From positions 23,923,232 to 23,987,231 of the forward strand of contig CM070599.1 of NCBI GenBank assembly GCA_036346395.1: a DNA stretch of 64,000 bases. The letters run 5' to 3'. Position numbers and translations under genes: made by a program. The DNA comes from Hsuehochloa calcarea (taxonomy: Eukaryota > Streptophyta > Magnoliopsida > Poales > Poaceae). Position 1 is the first letter of the stretch. Every line of letters starts with the position of its first letter. The notes under the pieces are model-generated. The model did no database searches and had not been told where the DNA came from. It was given only the letters and a program-made list of their open reading frames with translations. Shown piece after piece: positions 44,991-57,331 of this stretch.

Positions 44991-47430
44991 GAAGGCCTTG
45001 TCTTCTCATTCTGTGCTATTGTCAGGTTCATGTACTGCTTGATTTGTTTGGCAGGTATAGCATTTCAATGGTTATTCATATGTGATGCTGCGAGTCTGTA
45101 GTTTGGTCAGATTTGCTCCTATATATATGCTTGTTTGCAGATTCTTCAGAAATATGACGATGAACTACCTCTCACATTAACCGTTGTTCTGGTATTGTTT
45201 AATAGGTACTTTAGCTGTTATGTCAGTACATGGTCTTATAGATTGCACTACTACGATTAAAATGTGTTCTTTCTCATTAATTTTCTATATATATCAAATT
45301 CACGCATATGATCTATGGATTTAGAAAGAGATGTATCTCCAAAGCTGCACTTGTAGATGAGCTTTCAGCACTTTTTGAGAACATATAATTCAGGACCTCA
45401 AGGCATGGAACTATTCCTCCTTTGTAGCAACCAAATGACAGGGCAACAAGGAGACATGCAAATAATGAAAATTGTCCGTGTGGACTGCAACATATATACC
45501 ACGATGTTTGTGCATGAACTCTAGCTTGAATTTGTTTGACAAGTTCTGGCGAATTAATGGAGCGTCCGTTTGGTTTGCGACGTCGACTCGATGTTTGGCA
45601 TAAGACGTACCATGAAACTTATCACTTAAAAGTTGCAAATTATTTGCATCGAATTGAAGATCGATCACAAAACAAACATATATAATTATTCCCGAGCTTT
45701 TCCTCAAGTGGTGTCAAATAACCTGGGTAAGGTAGGAATCAGATCCGCTACTCAGTCACACGTACACTCCGATAGAACGACACACATGCAACTACGCATG
45801 CAAGTAGAACTACCAAACCCAACAACAAGCACATAATAATTCAAGGCATATATAGGAACATGATCAATAAAGATAACTATGATCCATCATTAAAATTTAA
45901 ATGTCTAAAAACAATTTGTGTGAAGGTACTAAGTATAATTCTGTCTCTCATGGACGTACCATATCACTGCATGACCCTTTTTCTTAGAAGAAAAGTTCCA
46001 ACTAGTAGCGCTAGCAAGCTAGCTATGTATACTAGGACAGCTTGCACGAACGCCAAGAGGCCGGACCAGGCTTCGCGGCGGTGGCGCCGGTGCTCAGGCG
46101 TACGCGCGCATTGCCGTGAAAGTGCACGAGAAGTTGCAGGCTCGCGCGGCGCGCACCGGGCCATGCAAGAGAGGACTCGACGAGATCGAGGACGCCAATG
46201 GCGCCGCTTGTCACTGTCGCTGCCACTGGTTACCGTCGGATGCCGACTCCTCGGCCGGCAAAAAAGGACGACGAGGGCACGCACGGCCGACGCTGCCGCT
46301 GTCGCTCCTCTGTTAGAGCATACATGCATTGCCCGCTTTTAACTATGAAGATTATGGTGTTAGAATTATCACCAACAGTTGGAGTATAGTGGAGAGGGGG
46401 AGAGAGGGATCCATTTTGTATTTGGGTCTAGAGCCAATGGTTCAAAACACGATAGGTTTGGCCAAAAATTCAGTCGATTTTCATAAGTCAAATCTAACCT
46501 GTGACACACACAAGGGGAGTAAAATTCGTGCGTAATGACCCTTTTCAGCTTTTGTTTATAGATCTCAGCCCATTCTAAAAACTATTTTGAAATATGGGCC
46601 CAAAGCTCAGCACCGGGAGAAAAAAAAGTCTTAGCGCTGAAAAAAACCATTTTTAATATAGATAATTCCTTATTTGTCACTGAAAGTTGACCGAATCCTT
46701 AATATGCCATCACAAAAGTGCTCCTCTTTTCATTGCCTTCATTGACATTAGATCTTAACTTTCATCCCTTTCATGCCATTGTCGTCTCTTGATCGTGAGT
46801 TAGGTGTTAAGTTAGGCGTGAAAAACATTATTGCCCTTCATCTGCCCCTATCATTTCTTCCTTCCTCTTCCTGTCTTAGCATGCCTTCCTCCCATCATCG
46901 GCCGACCGCCACCAGCATGCCTCCCCCTGTCGATTTGCCACCGTCAGATCTGCCATCCCAAGCCTCTCCCTGCCGGTCTGCCGTTGCCGCCACCCTCCCG
47001 CCACCGACCACCTCCTTGCCAATTCACCAACCGATCTCCTTGTCTGATCCTCTACTCTTCTACCACCGGTCCCCCACCCCAGCCCATCTAAGGCTTCTCG
47101 TCGCTGGATTCCCTGCCTATCCTCCTCCTTCCTCTTCCAAAGCATTAGCACCCGCTCCGGTTGCTTGATTCGAGCTTGCCGTGGGGACATGCTACCTCGC
47201 CGCCGCATGAGCTCGGGACATGGCGATGGAGGTCCTTAGGAGCTCACTAGGCGGCGTCTAGGAAGCTCAAGATGGAGGGCTCCAGATCGACAGGGAAATT
47301 CATCGCAAGCGAGGCGACCACGATGAGGAAGGCATCCGGATCGGTGGTGAGCTTGTTCAGGCAAGGCAGCGCTCTTCCCCAAGACCAGCGTCGCCCAACA
47401 TCACCAATCTCCAACTCAAGTGAGATTCGT
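44991..47430. other. Unassigned DNA with GC-rich patches
   Basis: The first few hundred bases may be the remainder of the miR169 primary transcript. GC-rich patches at 46050-46310 and 46860-47430 give overlapping frames on both strands without motifs. The second reads as Pro/Ser-rich on + and may be captured gene or transposon sequence. Confidence 0.35.
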
Positions 47431-47439
47431 CAAGGTCTT

Positions 47440-48330
47440 CCCGTGTCAAAATATGTTCCACCTCCTCTTTGTATTTCCCCCTCAATAATTTTTTCATTCC
47501 TGTCATAGCAAGTAAAGACTAAACAGTAAGAGAAAAGGACATCCTCTACTCTCGGAGGAGCCGAAGGATCCTCAGAAAGGGGATCAGTGAATATGTATTG
47601 ATTGATTGCTTCTGAAAAACAAAAAAATCTCTCCCCTTTTACATGGGGGGCTTCCCTATTTATAGCCATACGTTTACATTACTATCATACTCCTACGGGA
47701 GTGCTGTTCACATAGGGGCTGCAGGGACTTTTCCTCCCCCTACACGAATGTCCTGGTCCACGGTAGTTTTTCCTGCGCTTGGTCCACCTGGCCGGTGCAC
47801 CTAGTCCACCAGCGCCCGGAGTGCTCCGTTGCAGGCGGTGCTTCGGGTCCCCTCCAGAGGTGGCCCGAGGGCCTCTTGCCCGAGCCATGAGGTGCCGAGC
47901 ACCCTCCAGAGTGCTTGGTCTCCTCCAAGGTGGCCGGAGGGCTCTTGCTCCGGACCAGCGAGGCGCCGAGCACCCTTCGGGAGCGCTTCGGGTCTCCTCC
48001 GAAGGTGGCCGGAGGGCCTACTGCTCCGGGCTTTATGAGGCGCCGAGGACCCTCTGGGGGCCCTTCAGGTCTCCTCCGAAGATGGCCCGGAGGGCCTGCT
48101 GCTCCGGTCTTCGCGAGGCGCTGAGGAAAGCCTGCTACTCCGGGCTTCGCGAGGCCCGAGGACCCTAGGGGAGTGCTTCAGGTCTCCTCCGGAGGTGGCT
48201 TTGCCTGGCCGTTGGGGCTGGTGGGGCATCCCCTACGACAAGCTCCTCGCGGTCGAGGCCTGCTTCGCTCAAGCTGAAACCGCGTTGTCCTTCCCAAAGG
48301 GTCCAGGCACACCGTCCCCTTCGGCCTAGC
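47440..48330 (-). mobile_element. LTR fragment with promoter (- strand)
   Basis: On the - strand CTATAAATAG (47656-47665) is followed by a leader and a purine-rich stretch near 47600-47640, as in gypsy LTR U3-R regions. The tandem array at 47845-48200 lies upstream of this TATA box, where LTR enhancers often sit. Boundaries and family are unresolved. Confidence 0.45.
47845..48200. repeat. GC-rich minisatellite, about 75-bp unit
   Basis: Five copies of a unit with core ggtctcctccgaaggtggcc and cggagggcct begin at about 47845, 47917, 47991, 48068 and 48181. Spacing is 72, 74, 77 and 113 bp; the last interval holds an extra partial unit. Each unit also contains gcgaggcgccgag. Confidence 0.85.
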
Positions 48331-50109
48331 AAAGCTTTGTTGCGTGGCAGGGCATGGCGCTGCAGGGGAGCCGGTGGCGAGGCGACCTGAGGTGGGGGAG
48401 GGAGCAGTTGGAGGTGGGGGCGGCGCATCTGGGAGAAGATGGGCCGAGCGAGAGAAGGCCGGGCCGAGGAGAGGGAGGGGAGAAGGGGCCGGCGGAGGCG
48501 GCGCTCACGGGAGGAGGGGAGGGGCGCTGCGAGCGTCGAGAGAGGGAGGGTGAAGCGGCCGAGGGGATGAAGCGTGTGGGGAGGCGAGGCGACGCGGGGA
48601 GAGAGAGGAAGAAGGCGACGGGAGCGAGAGATGGTTCGGCCGAGGCGGCTTGGGGAGAAGGGATAAGGGAGAGAGAGAGAGGTGGGCGAGCGGGCTGTGG
48701 CCGGAAAAAGAGCGGTCGCGGGCTGGGTCGGAGGGAAAAACGAGATGCTACAGTTATTAATAATATAATAAAGCTAGGTAGATATCTAGAGTAGTGTGTC
48801 GTATACCACTACGACTCTATGCAATATTTCCTACCACCAAGTACATATGAACAAATCCCACCACTCGATGTTACATATTTCATGTTCGAGATGGCCGATG
48901 ATGAAGGATATGGGCAATGAGGAAGAAGATAGATTCTTTTTTCACGTGCAACTTTTTTTCTGTGGGTTGCTTCTTCTCTACATATGTGATATGTGACCTG
49001 TAGGCCTTGAGGCATCCAAGTGTGTAGAGCCCATAGGGCATTTTCCATTGTTGAAGAACACAAGTGCTAAGGGACAAAAGAAGTGTTCAGAGTCGACACC
49101 GAAAATTACAGAGTGGGGATGCTTGGGCACGGCACGCTTTCTAGGCATTGATTCTTAACTTGGAAGCCGATAACAACAATTAAAAAATTGTGAAGGCGCA
49201 CTAGTCAGAATAAAGACAACGAGGGAGTTATGTAATATCCTGTTTAACTTAATAAGTAAATACAAAATTAGAAGAGGTAATTAAGAATAAATTTTTTTAT
49301 AGTATTTTGGATTAAGGAGAGCAGTGGACCGCCAGTCAGTCCATAGCCTTGGGGGGGAAGCCCGACTCTAAAAAGAGAGTAGGGGCAGTGAACCTAGCCT
49401 CCCTCCCTGCCGTCCCAGGCTCCCACGCCTGCTCTGTTGCTGCTACTCCGGCGCACGCGCACACCTGCATGCATTTGTTTTCTCCTGCGCATCTGCATGC
49501 ACGCCTAGCCTCCTGCGCTGGACTCTGCCAACCCCTGTGCTGCCGCATGCTTACCCCCTGTGCTGCTGCGTGCTTGCCTCACAATCCTGCAAGCCTGCGT
49601 GCAATCTTACATGCTGCTGAGAGAGAAGGAAAAGATGGTTATGCTGTTGCGTGTACTGGTGTTGGGATTTCAAAGAAATCTAACAGATGGCGCAGCAGCG
49701 GTTAGATCGATGTTCTTTTTCTTTTTTCCCGGTTAAATCTTTTTTAACAGGCCGGCCCGCTAGGCCTACTCAGAAAGCAAGCGGGATGCAGGGGGAACTA
49801 GGGTTCCCCCCTATGGTGGCTGTGGTGGAGGTGGCGGATCCGGCAGCTCCAGCGAGCGTGGACGGCAGCGTTAGGAGGCCGGTTGTCGGGCGGAGCGTCG
49901 GGCAGAGCGTTGGGCGGAGGCCGGCGTTAGGATGACTCGTCCGACGTCCGCTCGATCCACGTTGCAGTGCTCCGGCGACGGGCGGTGGGAGCAGCGGCAA
50001 CGGCGACCTCGCGTCGGGCAACCAACAAGTGGCGGTGCTTGGTGTCGGATGACCAGGAGCACGTGGCGGCGGTCGGATGGCAGCGGAATGAGAGCTAGGT
50101 TAGTGTCTT
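48331..50109. other. GC-rich then mixed transposon-like DNA
   Basis: 48340-48740 is purine-rich (gaggcgg, gagagaga) with long motif-free frames. 48800-49080 on the - strand has a short coding-like stretch (FFNNGKCPMGSTHLDASRPT in one frame) that I cannot assign. At about 49233 tgtaatatcctg resembles an LTR start. 49740-50109 on the - strand is a GC-rich internal region leading to the PBS at 50110-50122. Confidence 0.35.
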
Positions 50110-50233
50110 AGCTCTGATAGCATGTTATGAATAATATATGTATATTCTAGAGAGCACAATAGATAATATATATAGAGAGTATAAGGAGATTATCATATAC
50201 AGATACGGAATACAAGAGAGTCATATTCTAACA
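50110..50233 (-). mobile_element. Short LTR (111 bp) with adjoining PBS
   Basis: 50123-50233 has TG...CA ends (tgttatgaat ... ttctaaca) and AT-rich content. Directly left, on the - strand, TGCTATCAGAGCT (50110-50122) is a near-perfect Met-tRNA PBS. An LTR this short next to a PBS suggests a copia-type or TRIM-class element. I did not find the second LTR. Confidence 0.6.
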
Positions 50234-51282
50234 CTTACATCAAATCTTTAGTATTGTTTGTTAGATGAACTACATAATCATCCCAATGATAGCACTTTTG
50301 TTGTATAATCAAATATTACACACAGATATCGTCATTTTTTAGCTCCGAAAAAAAAACCTACATCTTTATATTTGTTATCTTGCTGTAGTCAATCACACGA
50401 TAATACATAACCATTTATATCACTATCAGATTTACGTATCGTGTCTATATAATTAACTATCTCTATTTTCCCTTTCAGTAGCAATCTTTTATAGTACCAT
50501 ACCCATAAGAACTGATTACATTTCTTCAGCAATTTTTTCACCGTTGCTACACAGACAACCCTCCAACAATACTACAGGACCTTGATGTACCCAACTGCTT
50601 CCACATTTTTTACCATCAATAGCCATTTTTGGGGTTCCTGTATGCTGCCAGCATTTACGTACTATGATTCTCTTCAATTACCTCCTGATTTACCTTAGTA
50701 ACTTTGCTCTTCGTCACCGTTGCAGACCGACGATGGTCATCCCCAAACACAGCCTCGCATCCAACAAGCAGTACAGGCTGTAAAAAAAAACAGTTTTGAA
50801 ATTTGTAAAAAAAAAAGCAGTACATGTGACCGACAGGGGATTTATATCATTCTGTCACATACTGACAGAGACCTCATACAGCGTCTTAGGTTATGTAGAA
50901 TGTTTCATAAATTTACCTCTTTATTTCCTACACCATAATGCTCAATCATTAGCGTCGTCATCTCAGTCACATTGGCAGAGGCCTGATACAACGTCTTAGG
51001 TTATGCATAACGTTTCAAAAATTACCTCCTGATTTAATGCATCATATATAATACTCGAGCGTGTTTACCTACACAGGATCTGCGTCGCCCCCCGCACACA
51101 CTGCAACCGAACCACCTACAAAGAAAACACGCTACCGAATGATAGACGTACTCTACTTACCAACACAAAGGACTTTGCGTAGAGCTTTTGCAGTCACCAC
51201 AACGATCACTACAAACTGCTTGCTTCATTGTAGTTGCTTCCCCAGGAACAACTATATTAATTTAAAAAATAATTACAAAAAT
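50234..51282. other. AT-rich DNA with an internal duplication
   Basis: A segment with gacagagacctcatacagcg and tcttaggttatgtagaatgt (about 50853-50935) is repeated with changes at about 50966-51040. No gene is supported. Confidence 0.45.
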
Positions 51283-51688
51283 TATATATATATATATATA
51301 TAATATTTTCTACTTCCGGGTGTAGTTACTCCCACTATATACCACCTAAAAGAACTTAACGTACCCCTTTATCACTTTAGGTATACTCATATACTAATTA
51401 CAAGATACTACAATACCGACCACACACAAAATTTATAAGAGAGTCCGTAGTTTTTAGCATATTTTGTAAATACCTTCATATTCGCACTAAAAATGAGTAT
51501 ATCTAAAAAATTATACATACCACCCCTAAAAAGGTGTGAATATCACTTAGATGGTTTTATATACTCGCATACTACATGTACATACTCTCGATTGCGCAAG
51601 ATACTCTCTATGTTGTGATATACGAAATATAGAGTAACTACTTCCGGGAGTAAAAAAACTTCATATTATATATATATATATATATATG
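51283..51688. mobile_element. Micron-type MITE flanked by (TA)n
   Basis: About 364 bp of unique sequence sits between two (TA)n tracts (51283-51302 and about 51667-51688). Subterminal inverted repeats are clear: left ctacttccgggtgtagttac, right (rc) tactcccggaagtagttac. From memory, rice Micron elements are about 400 bp, lie inside (TA)n microsatellites and have such subterminal repeats. This supports an Oryza origin. It is non-coding. Confidence 0.8.
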
Positions 51689-51800
51689 CAGTCGTTGCTG
51701 TTCTCTTCGTCGTATTCATCCTCGCTCTCGGAGGTGTCAATGTCTTCATTGTAGCTATCAGAGATGTCACTCTGATCAGCGTAATAGCCCCCGTGCTGTC
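51689..51800 (-). pseudogene. Acidic coding-like fragment
   Basis: The - strand reads GGYYADQSDISDSYNEDIDT and then SESEDEYDEENSNDC, an acidic stretch resembling linker regions in transposon proteins or nuclear acidic proteins. It is cut by the Micron element. No family is assigned. Confidence 0.3.
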
Positions 51801-52433
51801 GACGTTGTCATCGGTTGTGAGAACTCAGAAAATTAGACTAATCTTAAATAACGTTAATCACTATTTGGCAGTAAATAAAAAAAATTCTTAACACAAGTAA
51901 CACAAGAATTAATTACATCAGAACAGATCATGTTTTACAACTTTGAATAGATTTTACAACTTTGAATACATTACAAAGATATTAAAATAAAAATTTGCAT
52001 TGCATGCCGCTGGAGCCTTCCTTGAAATCTCGTCAGTCCATCGCCGTCCAGTCAAACCGTCTTCCTCGACCTAATCCGAAACACCACTCCCAACTCCATC
52101 GTCTGCCAATCAACCATAAGACCATTAGCAGTTCAAAAACAATAAGATAGAGTTGTAATAAAGTGGATTACCGCTAGAGTACCATAGGAATCATCGCGGC
52201 TTCCAGATCAACTTAGATTAGTCGGCACCCTGAGTATCGAGACCACCCACACCAACCTAGGTTAACCCAGACTAGTTGGCACCTAGATACCCATGATACC
52301 TAGACTAACCCAAGTAATCGGCGCCGTATTATTTCCGTAGGTTTCATCACTCGGCATTATAGAATCCAACACCTACGTATATCGATTCACCTCGACTACA
52401 GAAAATCCATCTCATAGTGTATTGGCAGCCAAT
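51801..52433. other. Unassigned DNA
   Basis: Short repeated words occur around 52220-52330 (ccaacctaggttaacccaga, actagttggcacc). No gene is seen. Confidence 0.4.
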
Positions 52434-53793
52434 TGAAAGATCTAGACCCGCCATTATGAGTTAATGGAGTGTTTTGGTGATTAATGATAAATCCAAATAT
52501 GATACTAACTCTTTTATCTAGTATTATCTTTGTGTAGTCTCATTTGGATATAAAGGTGAAACACAACGAGGTATGCAATCGACATCTTAATCTTATATAT
52601 TGTTGCATTCCTCGGATCCAAAATATAGGTTGAACTCAACCATAAGTTAAACTTGAATATGTGCATATGTTCTTATTACACATTTGTGTATGCACACATT
52701 TAGGGGGAGTTCACTCTATATTTTGTGGTTTCATAAGTATTGATCCGTATTCCATTCTCCTCATATATTAAGGATCATTACTTTGAAATAAATCCTTTGA
52801 GTATATAAAACTTGTGTAGTTCATATATACTCATATTGCTTTATATTCAATTATTTGCAATTGTGTTGTGGGACTAATGTGTGTGCTAAGATGTGTTCAA
52901 GGCTTAGTCCCGGAGTCTGAATGAAGACATGAAAAGGAAATGCAAAGATGGTAAAAGATCAACATGGCTCAAGACAAAGGAGTCATGCATTCAAAATCTG
53001 TTGAAATTTGTTTTCTGAACATCATCGGTAGTTCCGGCATTGTATCTGCGGAACTACAGCTGGGCGGAACTTCCGGAAAAATCGCGGAACGTTTTTCGAG
53101 AGAGCACTCTTTTGGGACTTAGCCAAATTTCATAGCGCGGTAGTTCCGCCATGATATGAGCGGAACTTCCGATAATCGGAACTACCGCATGATAGTTGGC
53201 GGTAGTACCACACCTTTCTACAATAGCTTGTTTAGAAGCATTTGTTGCATGTATATCTTGATAATTATTGTTAATCATTGTGGGACTAATATTTTTCATG
53301 AGTTGGATGAATAGGCTATGTTCTAGGGTGACGAAGACTTTGGATGGCATCATGAGTTGATCGTCATCAAGTCAAGGTTCAAGAAGAGGATGTATCGTGT
53401 CTTGATGCATAACAAGATCTCGAAGAAGGAGATGATCATGAGTTGATCGTCAAGTCAATAGAAGACCCATCATGTGTTGATGGAGGTCAAGTAAAGGATG
53501 CATCATGGGTTGATGCATGTCAAAACGATGACCCGGACTTGAAGTGAACATGTGCGTCATCAAGCTTCAAGAAGATGCTCACGGCAAAGGTATGACTAGC
53601 TAGGGCTAAGGATGTGTTCCTAGTCTTTTACCGGTCTTGGTGTTTGGTTGGAAGACCGGATGGCTAGTATAGGTTGCCGTACTATTAAGAGGGGTCTTGT
53701 CTAGTAGCTTGAGTCTCATCATGTGTTGATAGCTCAATCTTGCTTGCTCTAGCTCTACATGGCATGATGCTATTATTTGCGAATGTGTTTTGC
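52434..53793 (+). repeat. Sirevirus-like copia, left LTR (3'-truncated)
   Basis: It starts TGAAAGATCTAGACCCGCC and matches 61933 to about 63292 almost base for base. A TATA box (tatataaa) is at 52802-52809. It carries the CGGAACTTCCG-type palindrome cluster at 53030-53200 and a run of atgagttgatcgtcaagtca-type repeats at 53340-53560. Homology stops at gcgaatgtgttttgc, where unrelated sequence begins, so the LTR 3' end and PBS are lost. Confidence 0.88.
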
Positions 53794-54899
53794 GCACCCA
53801 ACCATTTACCCTCCACTTACCATCCGCCCAGATGAGTATTAGCAAATTTTTAGAGTTTTGGAAAGGTATAAAACAAATTATCCAACCAATTCAGTCATTC
53901 TCCCCAATGACTACCCAAAACAATTGTCATGATTAAAGAATGATGATTTGGGGTAAGTAATACCCCAGTACTTAAATAAGTCTAGCATGGCGTTTAAGTA
54001 CGACCTATAACTAGTAGGTTACCAGATATTTACTAGGGTGACAAAGGTGTTGGGAGTTCAATTTTCAAAGAAATGGTATAATAATTATTTAATCATCAAA
54101 TAGGCATTTAACTACCTTAGAGTGTTTGACATACATTTGCATAGAAATTAAAGCATGCAGTTTGATATTTTAAAAGAATATAATTTGCATAAAAGGTAGG
54201 ATCAACATGATCAAAGTGTTGACCCGTCTGGGCTATTTTTCCCGTGGCCTTGATCTTACTCAAAGCCTGATTAGACAGAGGTTCGAAGTCTTGGTCGACG
54301 TCTTTGCTTGAATCTTGGATCTGCTTGAGCCGTCGATTCTTCTGGACTTCGATTTCTAATTACGCAATAATGATCGAAAAACCAAATAAATCCAAAGAAT
54401 TCAAAAGACCAATAAAACACAAGAGCCTCAGAAAGATTGCGAAGGACGAGCTTGAGAGAAGGGTTTGAGCGACACTAGAAGGTTTGACAGAGCCAAACAT
54501 CCAGTTGGGCGAAAGGAGGAATGACAGAGAATTTCTGCCATGAGGGAGGATACAAGGAGGGTAAGGTCGAAGGGGTTTTTGCCGGAATGCTCTACTGCAA
54601 GACTATCCTTCTTCAGGCGATAAAGCAACTTAACTACAGGTTCTAAACCAAATCTAGGGTACCCGATCAACACACAATCCAATAGCAATTTAATACCAAT
54701 CTCAGCTGCCAAATAATACTCAACGATTCAATTGCTAGCTACTCAACCTACTACTACAACCTACTACCAACTATACATTTGCCAGATTACCAATCATTGC
54801 CAAACAATACGGATTGATGAAGCAATCAAATCAACACTTCCATCTTTCACCAAATATCATTACTTTCAACAATCATTGACCTACGGACGAATCACTAAC
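53794..54899. mobile_element. Degenerate LTR-like insertion
   Basis: The layout resembles the gypsy LTRs of this window read in the same direction: gcaccca.. words as near 55930, then ggatcaacatgatcaaagtg as near 25225 and 56330. It is too diverged to delimit. It interrupts the Sirevirus-like element. Confidence 0.35.
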
Positions 54900-57327
54900 T
54901 GTCGGGACCCCGGGTGTCACACAACCCCGAGACCCTCTGTGCATACCAAGCTAGTCCCATGATCAGTAGCTAGCTTGCACAGTTACAACAATGATGTAAT
55001 CCTAACCATTCAACAACGAACTAATGAAGCGGCATAAAGTAATATTAATCAAACAAAGAAAGACCTTATGGTCAAGGTTCTTACAAAAGTCGCCACACGG
55101 GCTTAACCACAACGAGTATCCGCGATGAAAACTCAAAATACGTGGAGCCCAATCGACATGCCCACGGCAATCGAGTGGAGGACGTGACCTAGTTCGCAAA
55201 GTCTTCAAAGTAGCCTTCTTCATAGTACTCAACATTTCCGGTTCTTCGACTGGACGATCAACAAAGGGCATAAAGCCGTGAGTACATAAAGTACTCACAA
55301 AGTCGTAAGAAATGTATGCACATAGTATTCATGCAAGGCTTAAACAAGACGGCTTTATGGTTAATTTGCGAAAGCAAGTTTAATAAGAAATACAGAATTA
55401 GATTTCAAAGCGAGATTTTAAAAGAATAATACATAAATAACCAAGTTCTTTTGAATCAAACAGTGAACATCCGTTCACTTCCCAACCATTCCAACCAAAC
55501 GCTTCTATCGAACCAAACCACATTTTTAAAATACTACCCCTTGCGCAAATCACCAAGCATGTCCAGTAACGGGACACGGCTATTCGAATAGGTTTTAACA
55601 CTCTGCAGAGGTTGTCACTTTACCCACAAGAGATAAATCACTTGTAATGTCCGTCGACACACTTCCGAGGGTGTGCGACTAAGTGACTATCACAAGGCCT
55701 TTACAAAGTTCTATTTTGCCTCGGTTCGCCGCTAAGGTTTCGCCATCAGCCCCTCTTGCGCCATTAAAGCACCACAAGAACCGACTCAAAACTTCCCTAA
55801 TTAGTTGGCAGTCCGTCCCATACCGGACTTATGGTTGCACGTGGTGACCGGATCAATGACTTGCAAAGTTAAGTCCTTAGTTGGCTGCTCAGACAAGTCT
55901 ACCACAACCCAATGTGCATTACGCACCCACTCTAGCTCCCTACCTCAAGCCCGAGCATAAATCATTTTTGTTCATTCCCGACCAAATGGCAATCCCTGCC
56001 ATGGCACAACATCTTTTAATAAAAGTGGCCTCACACCACTGTTCCATAGTTCCATTAGTCAAATTTCAATAATCATTGAACATGTGATCGAAAGTACGCA
56101 GTAACTAGAGCATGTCTAAGCAATAATACGCTCCCAAGTTGGTATACAATTATGTCCAACTAGTATTAAGCATCCTAAGGTGTCCAAGGATATATGTCAT
56201 TCAAGGAGACATTTCATTTTCAATTCATCAAGGAGGCATAATGGCAATTTGGCAATTATCTACTCCCAAACCATTTTTAATAAAACTAGCCATGCATGAT
56301 AATTTAATACAATATACATTTGTAAAATGGGTTCAACATGGTCAAAGGCCTACGACTTGCCTTCGTTGTGAGGAGAGGGTCTTGTCGTCGGTCGAAGAAA
56401 TCTTCAAACGCTGAATCTACGTCGCAGAATAGCAACAAATAAATAAAACAGCACCAAATGAACTCCAAAAATTACAAAACCAGTACCAAATGAAAGAGGA
56501 TGAATTTATATGAATTTAGAAATTTGGATCACCCAAATCGGAGTTCGGATGTGAAAGTTATGGCCAAAAGAAGTTTCAAATCACATAAAATGATAGAATT
56601 AGGGTTTTCGGATTTTCGGAATTATTTTCCAACAAAACTCCGGTTTTGCGTCGCGCACGTGGCGCCAAATGGCGCTCACGGGAGGAGTGCGGACGTGGCG
56701 GGCGTGGCGCCACCGGCGACCACCTCAGTGGAGAGAGAGAGAGAGAAGAGAGAGAGAGGCTCGGCGCCGGAGCCGGAAGACGGCAGACGCAGCCTGGCCG
56801 AGGAGACGCAAGCGGCGCTCGAGAGACGCAGCGAGGCGAGCCGAGGAGAGAAAAGAGAGGAGAGGAGAAGCGCAGTATTTAAAAAGCGAGGAGAGGCATA
56901 GGGCAGCGTGGCGAACCTGGCGAGGCGCTGGCGAGGCGAGCAAATAGGGATTCAGCCAGCACAGGCGAGGAGAGGCGAGATTCGCGGGCGAGAGACAGCG
57001 GATTCGCGTGCGTGGGAGAAAACGCGCGCGACGAAGGACACAACGACGCCGTCCGATTCCGATCGGACGCTGGGAGCGAAGGAGACGCTGACGAAGCAAG
57101 CGTCCGATTCCGATCGGACGGTGAGGAGAAAGCGCGAGCGAGAGAGCAGCAGCAGCCGTCCGATTCGCGGACGGTGGAAGACGAGGCGCGAGCGGAGGCG
57201 TCGTCCGATTCAATCGGACGGCGGAGAAGAGAGAGAAGCGACAGCGAAAGCGATAGCGCGGATCGCGATCGGACGGCAAGCAAGCAAGAGCAGCGGCGGC
57301 GAAGCCCGCGATACGATCGGACGGTGA
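54900..57327 (-). repeat. Gypsy LTR related to 23695-26933, truncated
   Basis: It begins on the + strand with TGTCGGGACCCCGGGTG and shares aatttatatgaatttagaaa, atcggagttcggatg and other blocks with the LTRs at 23695 and 34304. It is nested in the Sirevirus-like element and ends abruptly near 57327 where the copia gag begins. The right end is GC-rich with (ga)n tracts (56725-56760) and the palindrome cluster at 57050-57323. Confidence 0.7.
57050..57323. repeat. Cluster of CGTCCGAT/ATCGGACG palindromes
   Basis: Six copies at about 57050, 57101, 57157, 57202, 57267 and 57315. The first two are cgtccgattccgatcggacg, the third and fourth are variants, and the last two are half-sites (gatcggacgg). 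Spacing is 45-65 bp. Confidence 0.85.
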
Positions 57328-57331
57328 TGAG

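Noticed and set aside
46055..46080. Partial match to miR166 (cggaccaggcttc)
   Set aside because: Only 13 bases agree, the 3' half differs, and no complementary arm lies within 200 bp.
48344..48794. 146-codon GC-rich ORF
   Set aside because: Gly/Arg/Glu low-complexity reading of purine-rich repeats, open in several frames, no start context or exon structure.
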